Counted from the stretch's first letter, positions 1 to 13,035 are shown. The stretch is 64,000 bases of DNA from Torymus aiolomorphi (GCA_036365515.1 CM070877.1:62272475-62336474); one strand, 5' to 3'. Numbers and translations: made by a program. Notes: generated from the sequence alone by a model not told the origin.

Positions 1-87
1 ATCACTTTCTTCACCAATATCACTGTGAAAGATATAGATTATTTTATTCAGTAAATAAAATATTTGTTATAAACTATTTAAATATGT

Positions 88-1167
88 TTACCTTTCGTCA
101 ATAAATTGTTTTAATGATTCTGAAACTTCAATTTTTTTGTATTGCTTAATTCTATTTTCTATTAATATCAGAGAAATTTTTGGATCTGTTAGGTGCACAG
201 CTCTATTAAACGTCTATAGAATAAATAAATGAATATATATATTTATGTAGTTATATACGTGCACATTTTTTATACACTGAGAAAAAGATATAGTATATTT
301 TCACATAAAAGTACTTTACAATGTAGTATTATTTGACTGCGTCCTTATTTTATAGTACTGTTTACATTTAAAATTATCGTCGCGATAGCTAGATTATTGG
401 GCGCTATATTATATAGTAAAATTTGAAATATTAAAGGAATTCAAATGGAAATATTATATTATACTAAATAAATATAGTAAGCTTTACTGAACATTTAGTT
501 ACATGTACAATAATTTAGTTACTATCACTGTTTATTTGTTTAAATTATATCATGTTTATTATTAACATATTATAGTCCATTTTACAAAATAACATAGTTA
601 TAGCTATAATATTGAGTTTTGCTAGGCAATACAGTTAACAGTACTACCGCCTTTTTTCAGTGTATAATAAAAAAATAATATTTAAATTAATTCTATTTAC
701 ATCTAAAAGTCTATTCTCTCTCAAGTTTTGTCTCGCGTGGCTAATGAAATTTTTGCGATACAATTTATGCCAGGATTCATTCGCATCTTCAGAAAAATAT
801 GCCATTGGTAATGGGAATTCTTTGGCTATATCACAACCATGTATTAGAAGCTTATGAAGTGTTGGGTTCATTCGTGCCCAGGGAAAAAGTTCATAATGAA
901 GTCGGTACGTATTTAAACAAAATTCTTTCAACACTTGTAGATTTAATTTTTTCTTGCACTTAAATGCGGATAAAATCAATGCAATATTTCTAACTAATTC
1001 AACACCAATTTCTAAGGCATCTGTAAATAAATCGGATTTTTCAAAACATCGTCTTGCAAGATTTCCTGTGTTAGTCGTTCCGTGACCTTGCAAAACTTGA
1101 TCTGCTTTGACACCTAAGCTTTCATATATCTTCTTTTGAACTTCAAGTTGTCTTTTCTTAAATTGTT
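88..1167 (-). pseudogene. Unknown repeat-type protein remnant, two exon-like blocks
   Basis: Two coding blocks lie on the minus strand. The larger, 701-1167, begins after a good acceptor (TTTTTAG) and ends at a GTAAAT donor after the residues LLD. The second, 88-213, begins after TTCTATAG in the same phase and reads FNRAVHLTDPK to a TAA at 88-90. Block one contains QGHGTTNTGNLARR, MNPTLHKLLIHG and YFSEDANESWHK, a pattern I recall from uncharacterised multi-copy arthropod and cnidarian proteins, perhaps transposon-encoded. No catalytic motif is obvious. The 5' part is missing, and what follows 88 may be a further donor (AAGGTAAAC), so the gene could continue to the left of the window. Function unknown; the intron and phase agreement are seen directly. 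Confidence 0.5.
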
Positions 1168-1941
1168 CTAAAAATTGATAAATGAATAATTATATATTAC
1201 AGTTAAACCTAAATACGAATTATTGGTATTCAATTCGTTTATAGTACTGTTTCAGAGAATAAAAACGAAAACAATGATTTTTCCGTTTGATTCTGTCTCT
1301 CTCATTCCTCGCCATAATAGCAAGCCTCTTATTAGCCATTTACTATCTAAAAAAACTATCCAACTTTAATAACTTTTAAATACTCATAAACAAGCTAATG
1401 TAAATTTGTGAAAAAACGTATTCTAATATTCTGTATAAATTACAAAATTAATACCTAAATGACAAAATGAAATTTATTATTTATTGTTAGTTTCACTAAA
1501 TCTTATATAAAATAATATAAATTAATATCATATCATTAATCAAACACTGTTTGTTTTCTTGATATTGTTTCAAATTTTTTATTTTGATGTATATGTGCAA
1601 TTCTACCGAAATCTGCGACCAAACCCTAAATGTGGTTTTGAAATTTTTTTTGGCACACCTACCAGACCAGGCTTTTCTGGTTGTTTGTAGTATAAATAAT
1701 AGAAATTCGCTGTTGAACAGGGTCTATCGAATGGTATACTTTGTCTACAACAACTTATACTTCTTAAGAAAATGGTCAAAAAAGTCCTTCTGTTTAAACC
1801 TCAGCCATTTAGCCCAGAATCGATCAACTCAAAAGTTCAAAATAGCAATTTAAACTAGAAAAAAAGAGCTTTAAATCCCTTTTTTAAAAATTAAAAAAGG
1901 CCGATTCCTTCGAAAGTTATAAGGGTTTGAAATTGAAGCTT
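1168..1941. other. AT-rich spacer, no gene seen
   Basis: AT-rich sequence with stops in all frames. The one 89-codon ORF (1584-1853, plus) has low-complexity composition and no recognisable motif. Confidence 0.5.
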
Positions 1942-2012
1942 AGAAAGGCATAAAAATGCTCTCAAAGTCGGCGCTGCCGATTCCTGCGATTTTTGCATTT
2001 TTATGCCTTTCT
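1942..2012. repeat. Perfect 18-bp inverted repeat (hairpin)
   Basis: AGAAAGGCATAAAAATGC at 1942-1959 is repeated exactly in inverse orientation at 1995-2012, with a 35-base loop. It could be a MITE end or a structured repeat; no TSD is seen. Confidence 0.7.
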
Positions 2013-2104
2013 AACAAGGAAACCGATCGAGGTGTCCGCCTCCGATTTTCCTGAATTTTTGATATGTTGTAGAGGACCGAAAAATAAGAGACTCAATTTT
2101 TTTT

Positions 2105-2860
2105 ATCGGCCCAATTCCTTATTAAAGGGGTGAAAACCGCCCTTAAATTTTACCCCCGAAAACGGTTTTTTTTTTTAATATCTTAAGTTCTAATCGATAT
2201 TTTGAAATGAAACAAAATGGAAAATATTTCTCCTTGAATTATGTAACCATCAAGTATAGTTTGGTCCTCGAGGGTGGCAACCCTTACTTTTTATTTTAGA
2301 AAAACCTTATTTTTTAAACTATTTCTGAATATAATATTTGCAATAAAATTAATTAATTATTATAAAAATAATTTTTTACTTAAAATAAAAAATAAAGTTT
2401 ACGTGTTTCAGGGTTTTTGCAAATAAACACGTCATCAGGGGTAAACAACCCTTTAGGCACAAAATACTTTCAAACTATTAAAATTAATATTTTAAGTTAT
2501 ATATAATGCATAATTTATTTTTATTTGAGCTATTTTGCTATGGGCCCAATTTCCTATTAAAGGGGTAAAACGCACCCCTAAAAATCACCCCTAAAATAGG
2601 TTTTATCTGAATATCCCAAGTTCAGATTCAAATTTAAAATGAAACAAAATGAAAAATATTTCTCTTTGAAATGCCAAATTAGCTACCCTTATATTTTATT
2701 TCGGAAAAAATTTTTTTTTTAATTTTTTTTGTATACAATATTTGCAATAAAATTAAATAATTATTATTAAAATTCAAAATCAAAGTTGACTTGTTTTAGG
2801 ATTTTTTCTAATAAAAGCATTATCGGGGTTTAGCAGCACCTTGGACAAGTATACTTACAA
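2105..2860. repeat. Two diverged copies of an AT-rich spacer repeat
   Basis: The block starting CCAATTCCTTATTAAAGGGGTGAAA near 2110 recurs near 2545 (CAATTTCCTATTAAAGGGGTAAAA). Both are followed by cCCCTAAAAtCaCCCC-type sequence, a GAAACAAAATG(g)AAAATATTTCTC stretch, an A-run and an AATATTTGCAATAAAATTAA stretch. This is an old tandem duplication of about 430 bp, noncoding. Confidence 0.6.
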
Positions 2861-3274
2861 TTGAACCATTGAAATAAATATTTTGAGGTGTATAATGCAG
2901 ATTTAGTTTATTTTTGTGTCAGTTTTTTTATCGAGATAGCGTAATTAATGAAGTCACTTATAAACTCTTATACTTATTGTGCAATTTATATTCGAATATT
3001 TTGTTCGTATCTATAGGTAAATAAAAAGGATGGAACTGGGAAAAGAATAGGTGAGTTAAATGATTGACTAATCTAACGAATAGAAAAATATAAATAAAAA
3101 TAAAAAAATTAAAATATAAATAGAAAAATATAATATAAAATATTAATTGTTATTATGTAATTAATTTTTATTAAAAGTAAAATATAGGTATATTTTCACA
3201 AATAGTCAAAAAATATTCAAAGAAACTCTGTACAAATGAGCTTATAATTTAGTTCTTATCGCAATTAATTTTGT

Positions 3275-3853
3275 TTAAGGATTATAGGTTGAACAATAAT
3301 GAAAATCTTCAAAAAAATGTTTTAAGCAGAGTGATTTCTGACACCATGAACATTTTATAATAGCAGTATTTTTACATCCTGGTACCTCACAATGAGCTTG
3401 GGATCCACCAAAGTTAAAGTCCACCGGATTTAAAAACTCATTTGGTTTATTATCGATATAACCGCTTTTATACCAAGAGTATTTAAAAAGATTTACGTAT
3501 CGAGGAGAAGATAACTGATTGTGCACCAGAGAGTGCAATTTCATTACATTATTTCGTACGTGCAAACTTATATCCTTATCCAACAAAATTACACTATCGG
3601 AAAAGTGTCTCACAAAATTTTTCCATATACGAAAACCAAACACATCTAGCGGTTGTATTTTTCCAGTTGTACCTTTAGGAATTTTGAAAAGTTTGATGTT
3701 TTTATCATCAGGTTTTTCTCTTTCGACTGCTTCTATGCAATGTCCACTCCAAGAATCTAGCAAGAATATACTATTTTTTCGAACATTTGGAAAAAATACA
3801 TCCCTTAACCATTTCCGAAAATGATCTAAAAATAAATTCTCCCATTCGCTCAA
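3275..3853 (-). pseudogene. pogo/CENP-B-type DDE transposase remnant with Cys-rich tail
   Basis: A 192-codon ORF holding the central and C-terminal part of a DDE transposase. LLDSWSGH around residues 31-38 carries the second catalytic Asp, and IPKGTTGKIQPLDV around residues 58-71 is the pogo/DDE_1-type stretch before the third acidic residue. The C-terminus has a C-x4-C / C-x2-C / H-x-C cluster (CEVPGCKN, CSWCQKSLC, HYC), a putative zinc-binding tail of a kind I recall in insect relatives. The N-terminal DNA-binding part and first Asp are absent, and an in-frame stop precedes the start. It is read as a dead fragment; no terminal inverted repeats were found around it. Confidence 0.65.
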
Positions 3854-6800
3854 CGCGAATAAATGTTATTGGGGCATAAAGCTATTACATAAATCGTTGA
3901 ACTGCTCAACGCCCCATTTTACATCATTTTTGACATAGCATCAGTATTCGCTTTTAATTTTCATTCTTTATAAATACTTAAATCTAAACTCCGTCGCCTT
4001 AACGAAAAGCATGTGTTCTTGACGGCCGAAGTTTAGTCAAGGCCACAAAGCATTCATTCTTTTCGTCGCGTTATCAGCCGAAATACAACACTCTCTTCCG
4101 ATCCCGCAAGAAGGGGAGGAAGTATGACGAAGTCCGTGAAGCTGACGATGCAGCAACAGGCAGTCGAAGCTCACGCGCTAAGAGTTATGCGACGCGGCCG
4201 CGGTGTAAGGAAGGCAGCACCGTGTGGACGCATTACCAGCGAGCGTGCTTACCGATCCTCTCTGAATGCATGAGTGCGAGAGAGAGAGAATGAACAGAGA
4301 GTGGGGGGTGAAGTTCGCGCGTGCCTGCTCAATTAAGTGTGTCCCCGAGGCAGTCTAGTAAAAGCTCCTGAAAGAATAGGACAAATAATAATTAGAGAAA
4401 TCATTAACCAGTATATAGGCCACGTGGCCCCATTTTATATTCATACTTTTATTTCACATTCGTTTATAAAGAGTGAGAGTGTGATATGGTATAAGGCCAA
4501 CTACAAGTATACAGAAGAAGGATTATAACTTACAATTGTACAAACAATAATCTAGTCGGAGGCCATTTTACGAGAATACAATTTACCAGGAGTTCCATTA
4601 CCCATACTCGCATTGATACTAACAACGATCAGAAACATCAATAAGGCCGATTATCTGAATTTATCTGTCAAAAACTGAAGTCGGGCTTAATTCTCCACTC
4701 TAGGCCACGCCTTGACTTTGAATTTTCCGCAATACGTAAAAGTACGTATCCTCCATTAATTCACTATATAATTAGAAAAACATAAGAATTTATTTCTAAA
4801 TAAATATAAAACAGCAATTCAATTTAATAGAACATTAGAGAGATTTATCGTGAATTGTCTAAACATTTATATAATACTTATATGAAAACAAAAAAAATAA
4901 ATTGTGGTTTAACGTTAATTAATGAGTAATTAAGGATTTCATTTCAAGTTGTACATCATTAATAATTAATATAAACAAGACCCTATGAAAGAACGGTGTT
5001 ATACATCCATATCAATTAATCATCAATTTTTCCAAAAGTGGACTTTTTTCGACAGTTTTTTACATCCCCAGACTTGAGCATGCGTGGCACACTAATATGG
5101 ATTACCGGACTGGTTTTCTACGTAAAAATTGAAGATTTTACACCTTGTCTAGTTTATGTGCTTCGCACGCTCAACTAATGGCAGCAATAAATTACTTTAA
5201 GAAAAAAGTATCAAAACAGTTAAAGGTTCCGTGGATTTCCTCATATATAACACAGAAAATCTGGTTATAGGTTAATATTCTTGACTGACATTAAACAACA
5301 AATCTCTCTAAAATTAAATTAAAATTTGATTAAATACTGTACCATATTAATCATACATGTGTATTGGCGGAATCCTTGGAGCAGGCACGTGTAACCTCTG
5401 ATTTATTTCTCGTGTCGCCTCCGGACACGTAGCGTACCTCCGAGGCCTAGGCAATCAAGCCACCCTACCCCATGTAGATTCCTAATTTTTGACAAAAGAG
5501 AAGAAAATTAATATTCAATATCATATAAAAATACAACTATCGTTCATACTCTTTGCTTCACTAATTTGTCATACTATACTAGTTGAAAGGAAATAGAAGG
5601 TTTTAGTTTAACTGTCCTCTCTCTTAGTTTGGAAACGGTATAAGAAGATATAAGAAACACTATAATCGTCCCGAGTCGAAGGTGGAACCACCAGTCGAAT
5701 ATCGTACCTTGCCTTTCCCATGTTTATCCTCAATACTTTATCACACTCTACTCATACGAAATTGATTTAACCAAGTTAAACATAATTCTCCCCATTTAAT
5801 ATATATAGATATACTACCTCTTTCTATAAATAACCAAATTTTTGCATTTATACCAAATTTATAAGAATTTAACACTACTAAAATATACACATACATTGTA
5901 TATATAGATATATATAGGACAGATATGCAACTTAAATACGGCCTTTTAAAAATTAGAGTACACCTTTCACTTCTATAATAATTGTACACAATACACGTAC
6001 AAAGATTAAAATGTTTATGAGGCCCCTTTTTGATAGTAAACAATTATTACAGATTTCCTTTATAGAACATAATACATACGCGTATCAAGCTTAAGAAAAT
6101 TACCAAAGCCAATCTGGTACTAAGCGGATAAGGATAGATTTAGAACATAGATTTTCATGATTGTACACACAGAGGTTCAAAGATTTATTGAAACGCATTT
6201 ATTAATAAATAAAAATAATTAAACCAATCAATTAAGGCTTCAAAACAAGAATATAAGAATACAATTATTAATGTCCTCTCTATGTGTATATAGAGTCTTA
6301 TCATTAATAATTGCATATGAATACTAATACTGTAATTGTATAAGAGAACGTGCGACGTTATACTATTTATTGAAAGACTTAATATTAGTTTTCGCATCAC
6401 GGTTTTATTTTATAGCTCATATGAGTTTAGCTTTACTGGATTAGTTATATACATATCTGTGGGACTTTATACGTGCAAGTGTATATGTGCATGACTTATC
6501 TATATTCGCCTATACCCATGAGAGTTTAGAAGAAATTATAGAAGTTGGGTTTCCTTTTTCTTCGATTACATACCTATTAAAGGAGTGTCGAATAAACCCG
6601 AACCATATGACACGTTGACGGGCCCTTGCATTTATTAGCTGCCTTCATGTAGGGAAGCGTGCATTGCAATCCAAGGAAGAAAACAAGTATTTCTGCACTG
6701 CACGAACACAACATAGTCATTGCTACATAAGGCCTAGTTACACTTCCTCACAAAGCATCAATGGATCTACATAAGCAGAGGAAAAACTAAACAAGTATAC

Positions 6801-6898
6801 TTATCTGATAAAGATTGGAGTTTCCTTTTGTCACCAATCAACTGTTGTGTTCTGCCACGCACGCGATAGCATCTGTCTGCTCCGTGAGCCCAAAGGGT
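3854..6898. other. Intergenic DNA, no gene recognised
   Basis: Mixed AT-rich sequence with a GC-richer patch at about 4010-4340 ending in a short GA tract and another at 5360-5470. Small ORFs at 4337, 5741 and 6185 look like chance ORFs. A host exon in the GC-richer patch cannot be excluded. Confidence 0.4.
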
Positions 6899-6902
6899 CC
6901 GT

Positions 6903-8428
6903 TGTTATGACCCGAGTCGGGGTCTGAGAGCAGAAAGGCGCTTCTGCAATGGTCGCCGGGTTGACCAATTTGAATTTGGGAACGTTGCTCAATTAAGCGC
7001 TAAAGCGCACAGAGTTGCGGGTAGTTGAAATAAACACTCACGAGAATATTAAAGTTAATGATGTAATTTATTGAAATAAATTGTAACTTGAATTAATGAC
7101 TAACGATTCACAATAGTTTGTTTAACGTGTTCGTGATTCTATATAAACTCAATCTGGCAATAAGACAGAGCCAGATTATGTGCACTGATGCGATATTGTT
7201 GCAAAGCTTAGAGCACTTGATAACTTCCGAATGCGCAACGTACACGGTAACAGAGACCAGACTAGTTGGCAACCGATTGTTAGAGCTTCTGGGCGCAACG
7301 TAGACGGTAACAAAGATCAGATTAGTTGGCTTGGATCGCACCGTACACTGTGACAAGGACCAGATTAGTTAGCGATGACCCATGTCTCACCTACAAAGCG
7401 TCTCATGTGCTCGGTAGCGACTGACGCTCGCGACCCGAGGCTCTTCCTTTATACCCCTGACGCGGACCTCAGGCCGTTGACGATGATCCTTGCAGTAACG
7501 CTATTGGTTGGAAGCTTTAGGTTGGTAGTGGGGGGGGTAGCATGACGTAGAGGCTGTAGGGCACCAGGTTTCCCCAGAGGACTCCCCACTCCCGAGTAGG
7601 GAGAGTGGCGGTGGAGGGGCCTCAGACCGGAAGGTCGAGAGTGATGAGCAGCGGGTAACGGACCGCCTCCCTCCAGTGGCGTGGGACGCCGCTAGTCCGT
7701 GATTGGTTGACGATGGCTCTGACCGTTAGGCCGTAGCGCGCCACTGCGCGCCCGTTAACTTGTCCTTGAGGTGACCTTTACTGTTGATTGTCAATTGCCC
7801 TTGAGGGGGAGGTGGCGTGACCCATGAGTAAATACTTCTCGGAAGTGTTTACTCGTCACCGACCGTTGGGTTGACCTTGTTGTCTCATGTTATTTGGTTT
7901 TAGAGGGCATCCTTGTTGTTGTTCTGTAGGTCATTCTTGTTGTCGTCCTGCAGGTCATTCTTGTTGTCGTCCTGCTCATCCTTGAGATGATTTCTGTAAT
8001 AGAGCTGTTCCCTACCTGAGCGAGCTTTTTTAATTAATTATTAATACGGGTGCAATAACGAGAATTGTTAATTATTATTATCACGGATCGATTCTAATAC
8101 TCATCACGTAATTATTACTTTTCGGATTAATTATCAATTGGTCGCAAATCATTAAATTACTGTAATAGTTAAATTATCTCAAAGTTTAGAACATCAGTAA
8201 TTTCGTTATTGCTTGTTTTATTATTAATTCCTATTCGGGTAATTATTTATCATTCGGTTAATGATATAGTTACTGGTTCTATAGTTTAAATCCTTGTTCG
8301 AGATTATTGTTTTATGGGAATACATTTATTATTTAATTAGTTTTACATTCATATTTAAAATTGGGATAGTCATTGTAAAATGGCCCTAAATATCGTGCTA
8401 TTTGCTCACGAGAACGCAGTTCATAACA
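6903..8428 (-). repeat. Gypsy-1 3' LTR
   Basis: A 1526-bp copy, clearly homologous along its length to 21494-22992, with many scattered substitutions. It keeps a segment (GAGCAGAAAGGCGCTTCTGC and following bases, about 35 bp from 6928) that is missing from the other LTR. It carries C-runs near 7530 and AT-rich ends. The LTR divergence indicates an insertion that is not recent. Confidence 0.92.
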
Positions 8429-8446
8429 GTTCCCCCCATTTTTTTA
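8429..8446 (-). other. Gypsy-1 polypurine tract
   Basis: Read on the minus strand, AAAAAAATGGGGGGAAC lies immediately 5' of the 3' LTR, the expected position for the plus-strand primer of reverse transcription. Confidence 0.75.
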
Positions 8447-8695
8447 AAACTTGGACCCATGGTTCAAGCTTTTACATGCGTAGTCGTATGGGACCCCCCC
8501 CCCCCTTTTTTCTAGGTTACGGGAGTTGTTGCAGGTTGTTGGACGGTTTCCTTATTTCAAAAGACTAAAAGATGAATTTCCTAAAATTTATCCTAGTGAT
8601 AATTTCTAATTTTGATATCTTCTCTGATGACGGAGATGTGAAGCCGAAATAACGTATTTGAAATTGGTTAATTCATATTTTCCTGAATAACAACG
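8447..8695. other. Gypsy-1 3' noncoding segment
   Basis: No ORF of note. It contains a C-run at 8492-8505 and the sequence CTGATGACGGAGATGTGAAGCCGAAA near 8630-8660. This loosely resembles a hammerhead core, but the stem II geometry is poor. Confidence 0.4.
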
Positions 8696-9007
8696 ATGAA
8701 TTATTTTTTTTTTTTTATTTATTTCCAGAAAACATTTACATTACATTATTATTATTTTTATTATTATATACGAAATATACATAAATAAGTAAATCCTACT
8801 GAGGCAAATATTATTGCTTGTGTGTAGATCTGGTACATAGAAAACTTACAAACTAAAAAAAAATATTACAAACTACAACATTCTTAAAAACTATATAATG
8901 GTTTGTGCGTAGTGTTTGTTAACATCCATAAAATCCATTGTAGTACATAAATAACAGTTAAGTAATTTGTTAGATATATTGGTTAAGATTTAATTATTAT
9001 TTTGAAA

Positions 9008-10399
9008 TTATATTGCATCTTTTACTATAAACATTTTTAATTTTTTCTTCATTAATTGTCTACTTAAATTCATAACTTTGAGATCCTTAAATAGCCCATT
9101 AAAGACCCTTATAGCTTCCTTGTAGCTATTTTTATCACTAATTCTTTTATCACATTTAGGTAATTGAATTGTTTTGTTTCTGGTCTTGCTCGCACTGTTT
9201 ATATATTTATTTCTTAATGTAGAATAATGTAAGGATATTGACTCTAACTGGAATAATTTTTTTATTTCAAGAGGTGGATTAGTTTGAGAGAATTTATTTT
9301 TATTTATGATTTTCAATATTTTGTTTTGTGTTGATTGTATTAATTTCATATTATTATCGTACGCACCACCCCAGGCAATTACCCCATAATTGATTAGACT
9401 ATGAAAGAAAGCATAGTATATTATCATTAATGTTTTTGTATCCATCATATTTTTTATCTTGGAAAAGACAAAAATTAGGTATTTGGCTTTTTTAATGATA
9501 TATCTTATATGCTTATCCCATTTAATATTGTAGTCGAAATACAGCCCTAAGTATTTATGACTTTCAACTCTTTTTATTAATTGCGTTGCTATTTTGATGT
9601 TTAGTGTGCCAGGCATACTATCACAGTAGTTTCCGAGAGTCATATAGACCGTTTTATCTATATTTAGCGACAGTTTATTTTGTGCAAGCCATTTGGCCAC
9701 ATGATTAAGGTAAGCACACATTTTTTCCTGAGCTGAGGACCACATGTTGTCACTTGATATGATAACCGTGTCATCAGCATAGGACATGATTGTGTCATTT
9801 TGCATACTTCCTAGTAAGTCATTGACATAAAGTATAAAAAGTAATGGTCCTAATATAGTTCCTTGGGGAACACCCGTAGTAAATTCTTTATATTCACTTT
9901 TACAGTCTTGAATTTTTACTCTTTGCCGCCTATCTGTGAGATAGCTAGTCATCAGTTTTAAGGCACTACCTCTTACTCCGTATCGTTCAAGCTTATCTAA
10001 AAGAACTCTATGATTAACAGTGTCAAATGCTTTGGCTAAGTCTAGAAAAGCAACAATTATTGGTTTACTTTTATCTAAGTTTTCGTATATGATATTTGAT
10101 ATATAATTTAATGCGTCAGTAGTTCCCCTATTTTTAACGAAACCGTATTGTTTTTCTGATATTATGTTATGTTTTTCAAAAAAGTGGTATAATCTATTAT
10201 AAATTATTTTTTCAAAAATTTTTGCAATGTTCGATATTAAAGAGATTGGTCTGTAATTACTGATATTAGATTTTTCACCAGCCTTGTAAATAGGGACTAC
10301 CTCAGCATTTTTGAGCGCGTCAGGCCAGATAGATTTCACAATACATAAATTGAAGATATATTCTAAGGGCACACATATATATTCAGAGAGAATTTTCAA
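9008..10399 (-). pseudogene. LINE A reverse transcriptase
   Basis: A 463-codon ORF with the RT palm motifs in order: YRPISLISN (about residue 50), QYGFVKNRGTTDAL (about 84), FLDLAKAFDTVNH (about 116), GVPQGTILGPLLFILYVND (about 175) and SYADDTVII (near plus-strand position 9770). The thumb and a C-terminal YLGLYFDYN / AWGGAYDNN region typical of Jockey/CR1-group LINEs follow. A one-base loss relative to copy B near 10397 separates it from the upstream linker ORF. Without the endonuclease domain this copy cannot move by itself. Clade placement between CR1, Daphne, Kiri and Jockey is uncertain. Confidence 0.85.
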
Positions 10400-10900
10400 A
10401 GTTTAGCGTTAATATTGTCTACACCTCCAGATTTATTTTTCAATGTATTGATTATTTTGTATATCTCAGCAAAATCTGTCGGACGAAAGAAAATGGATTC
10501 AGGATTCCTATCTGGAAGTTTCAGGTTATTATTATTTATATTAGCAAATTGAGCACTCAAATTTGGTCCTATTTTGCAAAAATAGGTGTTCATAGCATTT
10601 GCTATATCAGTTTTATTTTCGATTTTTTGATTGTTTTCGTATATATATTTTATTGGATTATCATGCACACTATTTTTCCCTAATTTAGTTTTAATTATGT
10701 TCCATAATTCCCTAGAGTTTCCGCTATTTCGTTTTACCATTTCCTTTTCATATTTAAATTTTGCTTCTTTAATAACTTTGTTCAATATCTTAGTGTAATT
10801 TGTATACTCTTTTTTTAGGGCTTCAGAAGTGGGATTGTTTTTCGATAAGATATACAGTGTCTCTTTAGTAGTACACGAGACTATAATAGCACTAGTAATC
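10396..10900 (-). pseudogene. LINE A, EN-RT linker segment
   Basis: The ORF from 10785 (starting MNKVIKEAKF) and an open extension up to about 10900 (PRKNWITSAII) correspond to the region between endonuclease and RT. The same linker is present in LINE C (PGKNWITSAII), which supports one wider family. It ends at 10396 by a frameshift, one A/T short of copy B, just before the RT frame begins. Confidence 0.75.
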
Positions 10901-10947
10901 CAATTTTTTCTCGGAAGTTTATTTTTAAATTAATTTTCTATGAATTA

Positions 10948-12355
10948 ACGAATGCACGCCTAAAAAAAATTTTAATTAATTATAATTATAGAAGTGAGGG
11001 CAAAATGCTGCGTAATTCAGATCAGAATATAAGAAGTGGAACTTATTTTTAGTAAGTTTAAACTTTAGAATTAAAATTATAATGTACTAACCAAATCCAT
11101 GCGCGCTGCGCGCGCTGTATGTACCTTTTTAATTAAGCATGCAAAGAATAATTTATTTTGATGCATCTTTAATAATTGATATAATACTGTAGTACATTTA
11201 CTCAACAATTTTAGGCTAGAAACTGTTATAAGCTTATTCGAATATATTTTTTTTGTGAAGTATTAAATAAAGAATACAATCTGAACATAATATTGACCTA
11301 ATTTATTCTAATATTAACATAATTAATTCTATTAAGATTAAAACATTGCTTATTGTTTTGAATTTTATCGTGCAATTCAATAACTAATCGTATTGTGTTT
11401 TGAAATACTTTTCTACTTCTAACCGTCACTTTAATAAATAATTATAACAAGTTATTTTTTTTTTTTTAATCTACAACTAACATTAATTTGATTATTATTC
11501 ATTTAATACTTTTCACCTTAATCATTTTCATTTGAATAAATATTCCAATAAATAATACCTAATCATCAAATAAAAATGCATATTTAATTTTAAATTCTTG
11601 CCCCTTCTATTCAAGAGCCAATCACAGGTCAAATCTATAGAGGCTTCACTTCTTCTGGTCATCACCTTTTTAAGAAGGGATAATAAAAATGATGCGCGTG
11701 TATGACATAGTATAGCAAAATATAATCTCCTATACCAAAAAGCTATTAAAATTTGAAGGACTATAAATACTATTTCTAACCTCCGATGCTGTCAAAATAA
11801 ACACAATTAAAGTTTCAAAACAAATTTCAAATTCATGATACATTGATATTTATCGTATAGATATAGTGAAGGCAAAAGAGCACGCGAAGCGCCCGTACTC
11901 ACTAGGAAAGAAAGCCAAGATTCTCATTCTAACTTTATTACATAAAAACCAAACATACAAGAATAATCTCTCTCTTAAACAATTTAGAAAACGAACCTTT
12001 CACATTAATACATTGTCGCAAACATAATCATAACATGAAAAAAATAATAATATCCCTTTTCTTTTTCTTTGATTTAACATAATTAGGTTACATGCATTAT
12101 ATACATTTTCTTTCTTTAATGCATATACAACTCTCTCCACTCAACACTATAAAAATGGAAATATAAAAAAACGCATATTTTCCTCTCTCCCATTTAAATT
12201 ACACAAACAAAAAAATAATAAAACACTATTTCGTAGCACCTTGCGTAAAATCGTAGAAAAAAAAAAACACTTTCTTTTTTATGATAATATGGGTTTACAT
12301 TTCAAATAAAAGTAAAATGGGAAATGGGAAAATGGGAGAGCAAACGCCGCCGTCT
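10948..12355. other. AT-rich noncoding region inside Gypsy-1 boundaries
   Basis: No ORF of substance. Whether it is Gypsy-1 3' sequence or a further unrecognised insertion cannot be decided from this copy alone. Confidence 0.4.
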
Positions 12356-12913
12356 CTACTGCACCATAGAATTGAAGATCTGGCCTTTCAAGATATCTCC
12401 GGCATGTGTGTAATACACATATGTGCAGGTTGCACATTTGTCGAGGGTCCTCACCGCAAACGGATTCTTTCCACATCTGCACGGTGGCGTGCTGAGAGAC
12501 GTGTACAGGCCTACAACATGCAGGCGGCGTATCTGCCAATGCTCCCCCACCTCCTGAAAACACTGCAGACAACGCCAGTCCCACTCATCGGCGGCCACCA
12601 AAATGTCGGCTGAACAAGGCCCCGTCCGGTTGACACCCGGATTTCTTTTATTAACTCGCCTGGATAAGATTTTCTGCACGTTTCGCATCTGTGGGAGAGA
12701 CCTTGGGATGGGCGGAATACAAAATGGCGTTCGACCCTCTTGCGGAATGATTGCCCTTTCAGGTCATGCCACCACCTCAGGCTGTACTATTATCTCAGGT
12801 TGCACCATCCAAACGTTTGCCACGGGCGGCTGCATTGATGCCGCCGGTGGAGCCCATATAGGGTTAAAATATAAAGGCGGCGGCGGCAATTCCATAGCCC
12901 CATTCGGGCTCCT
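12356..12913 (-). pseudogene. Cys-rich coding remnant of unknown family
   Basis: One minus-strand frame is open from 12913 to the stop at 12356, broken by a single TGA at 12764-12766. The upstream part is Pro-rich (MELPPPPLYFNPIWAPP). The downstream part has a Cys-rich region, with WRCLQCF, PPCRCGKNP and DKCATCTYVYYTH spaced like a zinc-binding fold. GC content is higher than in the AT-rich surroundings. Immediately upstream is TAG|AGG, a possible splice acceptor. It could be a gene of the Gypsy-1 3' region (env position) or part of a separate nested element. I do not recognise the family; the coding claim rests on frame conservation across the stop and composition. Confidence 0.4.
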
Positions 12914-12929
12914 CTAATCCGACGGCTCG

Positions 12930-12959
12930 ACCTTGATCGGCAACATTCTATCGGTTGAG

Positions 12960-13035
<76 letters not shown>

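Larger units (their letters stand above)
8704..10939 (-). mobile_element. LINE copy A (Jockey/CR1-like), 5'-truncated, nested in Gypsy-1
   Basis: The non-LTR retrotransposon ends in a poly-A tail (T-run at 8704-8717 on the plus strand) and is flanked by the 8-bp TSD ATGAATTA (8696-8703 and 10940-10947). It is nearly identical to copy B at 27132-29276, so the family was active recently. Only the linker and RT part of ORF2 remain, with no endonuclease and no ORF1. The insertion post-dates Gypsy-1. Confidence 0.9.

Noticed and set aside
1584..1853. 89-codon plus ORF
   Set aside because: AT-rich chance ORF with no motif.
8626..8660. Hammerhead core CTGATGA...CCGAAA
   Set aside because: Stem II does not pair properly and no stem III partner is present.
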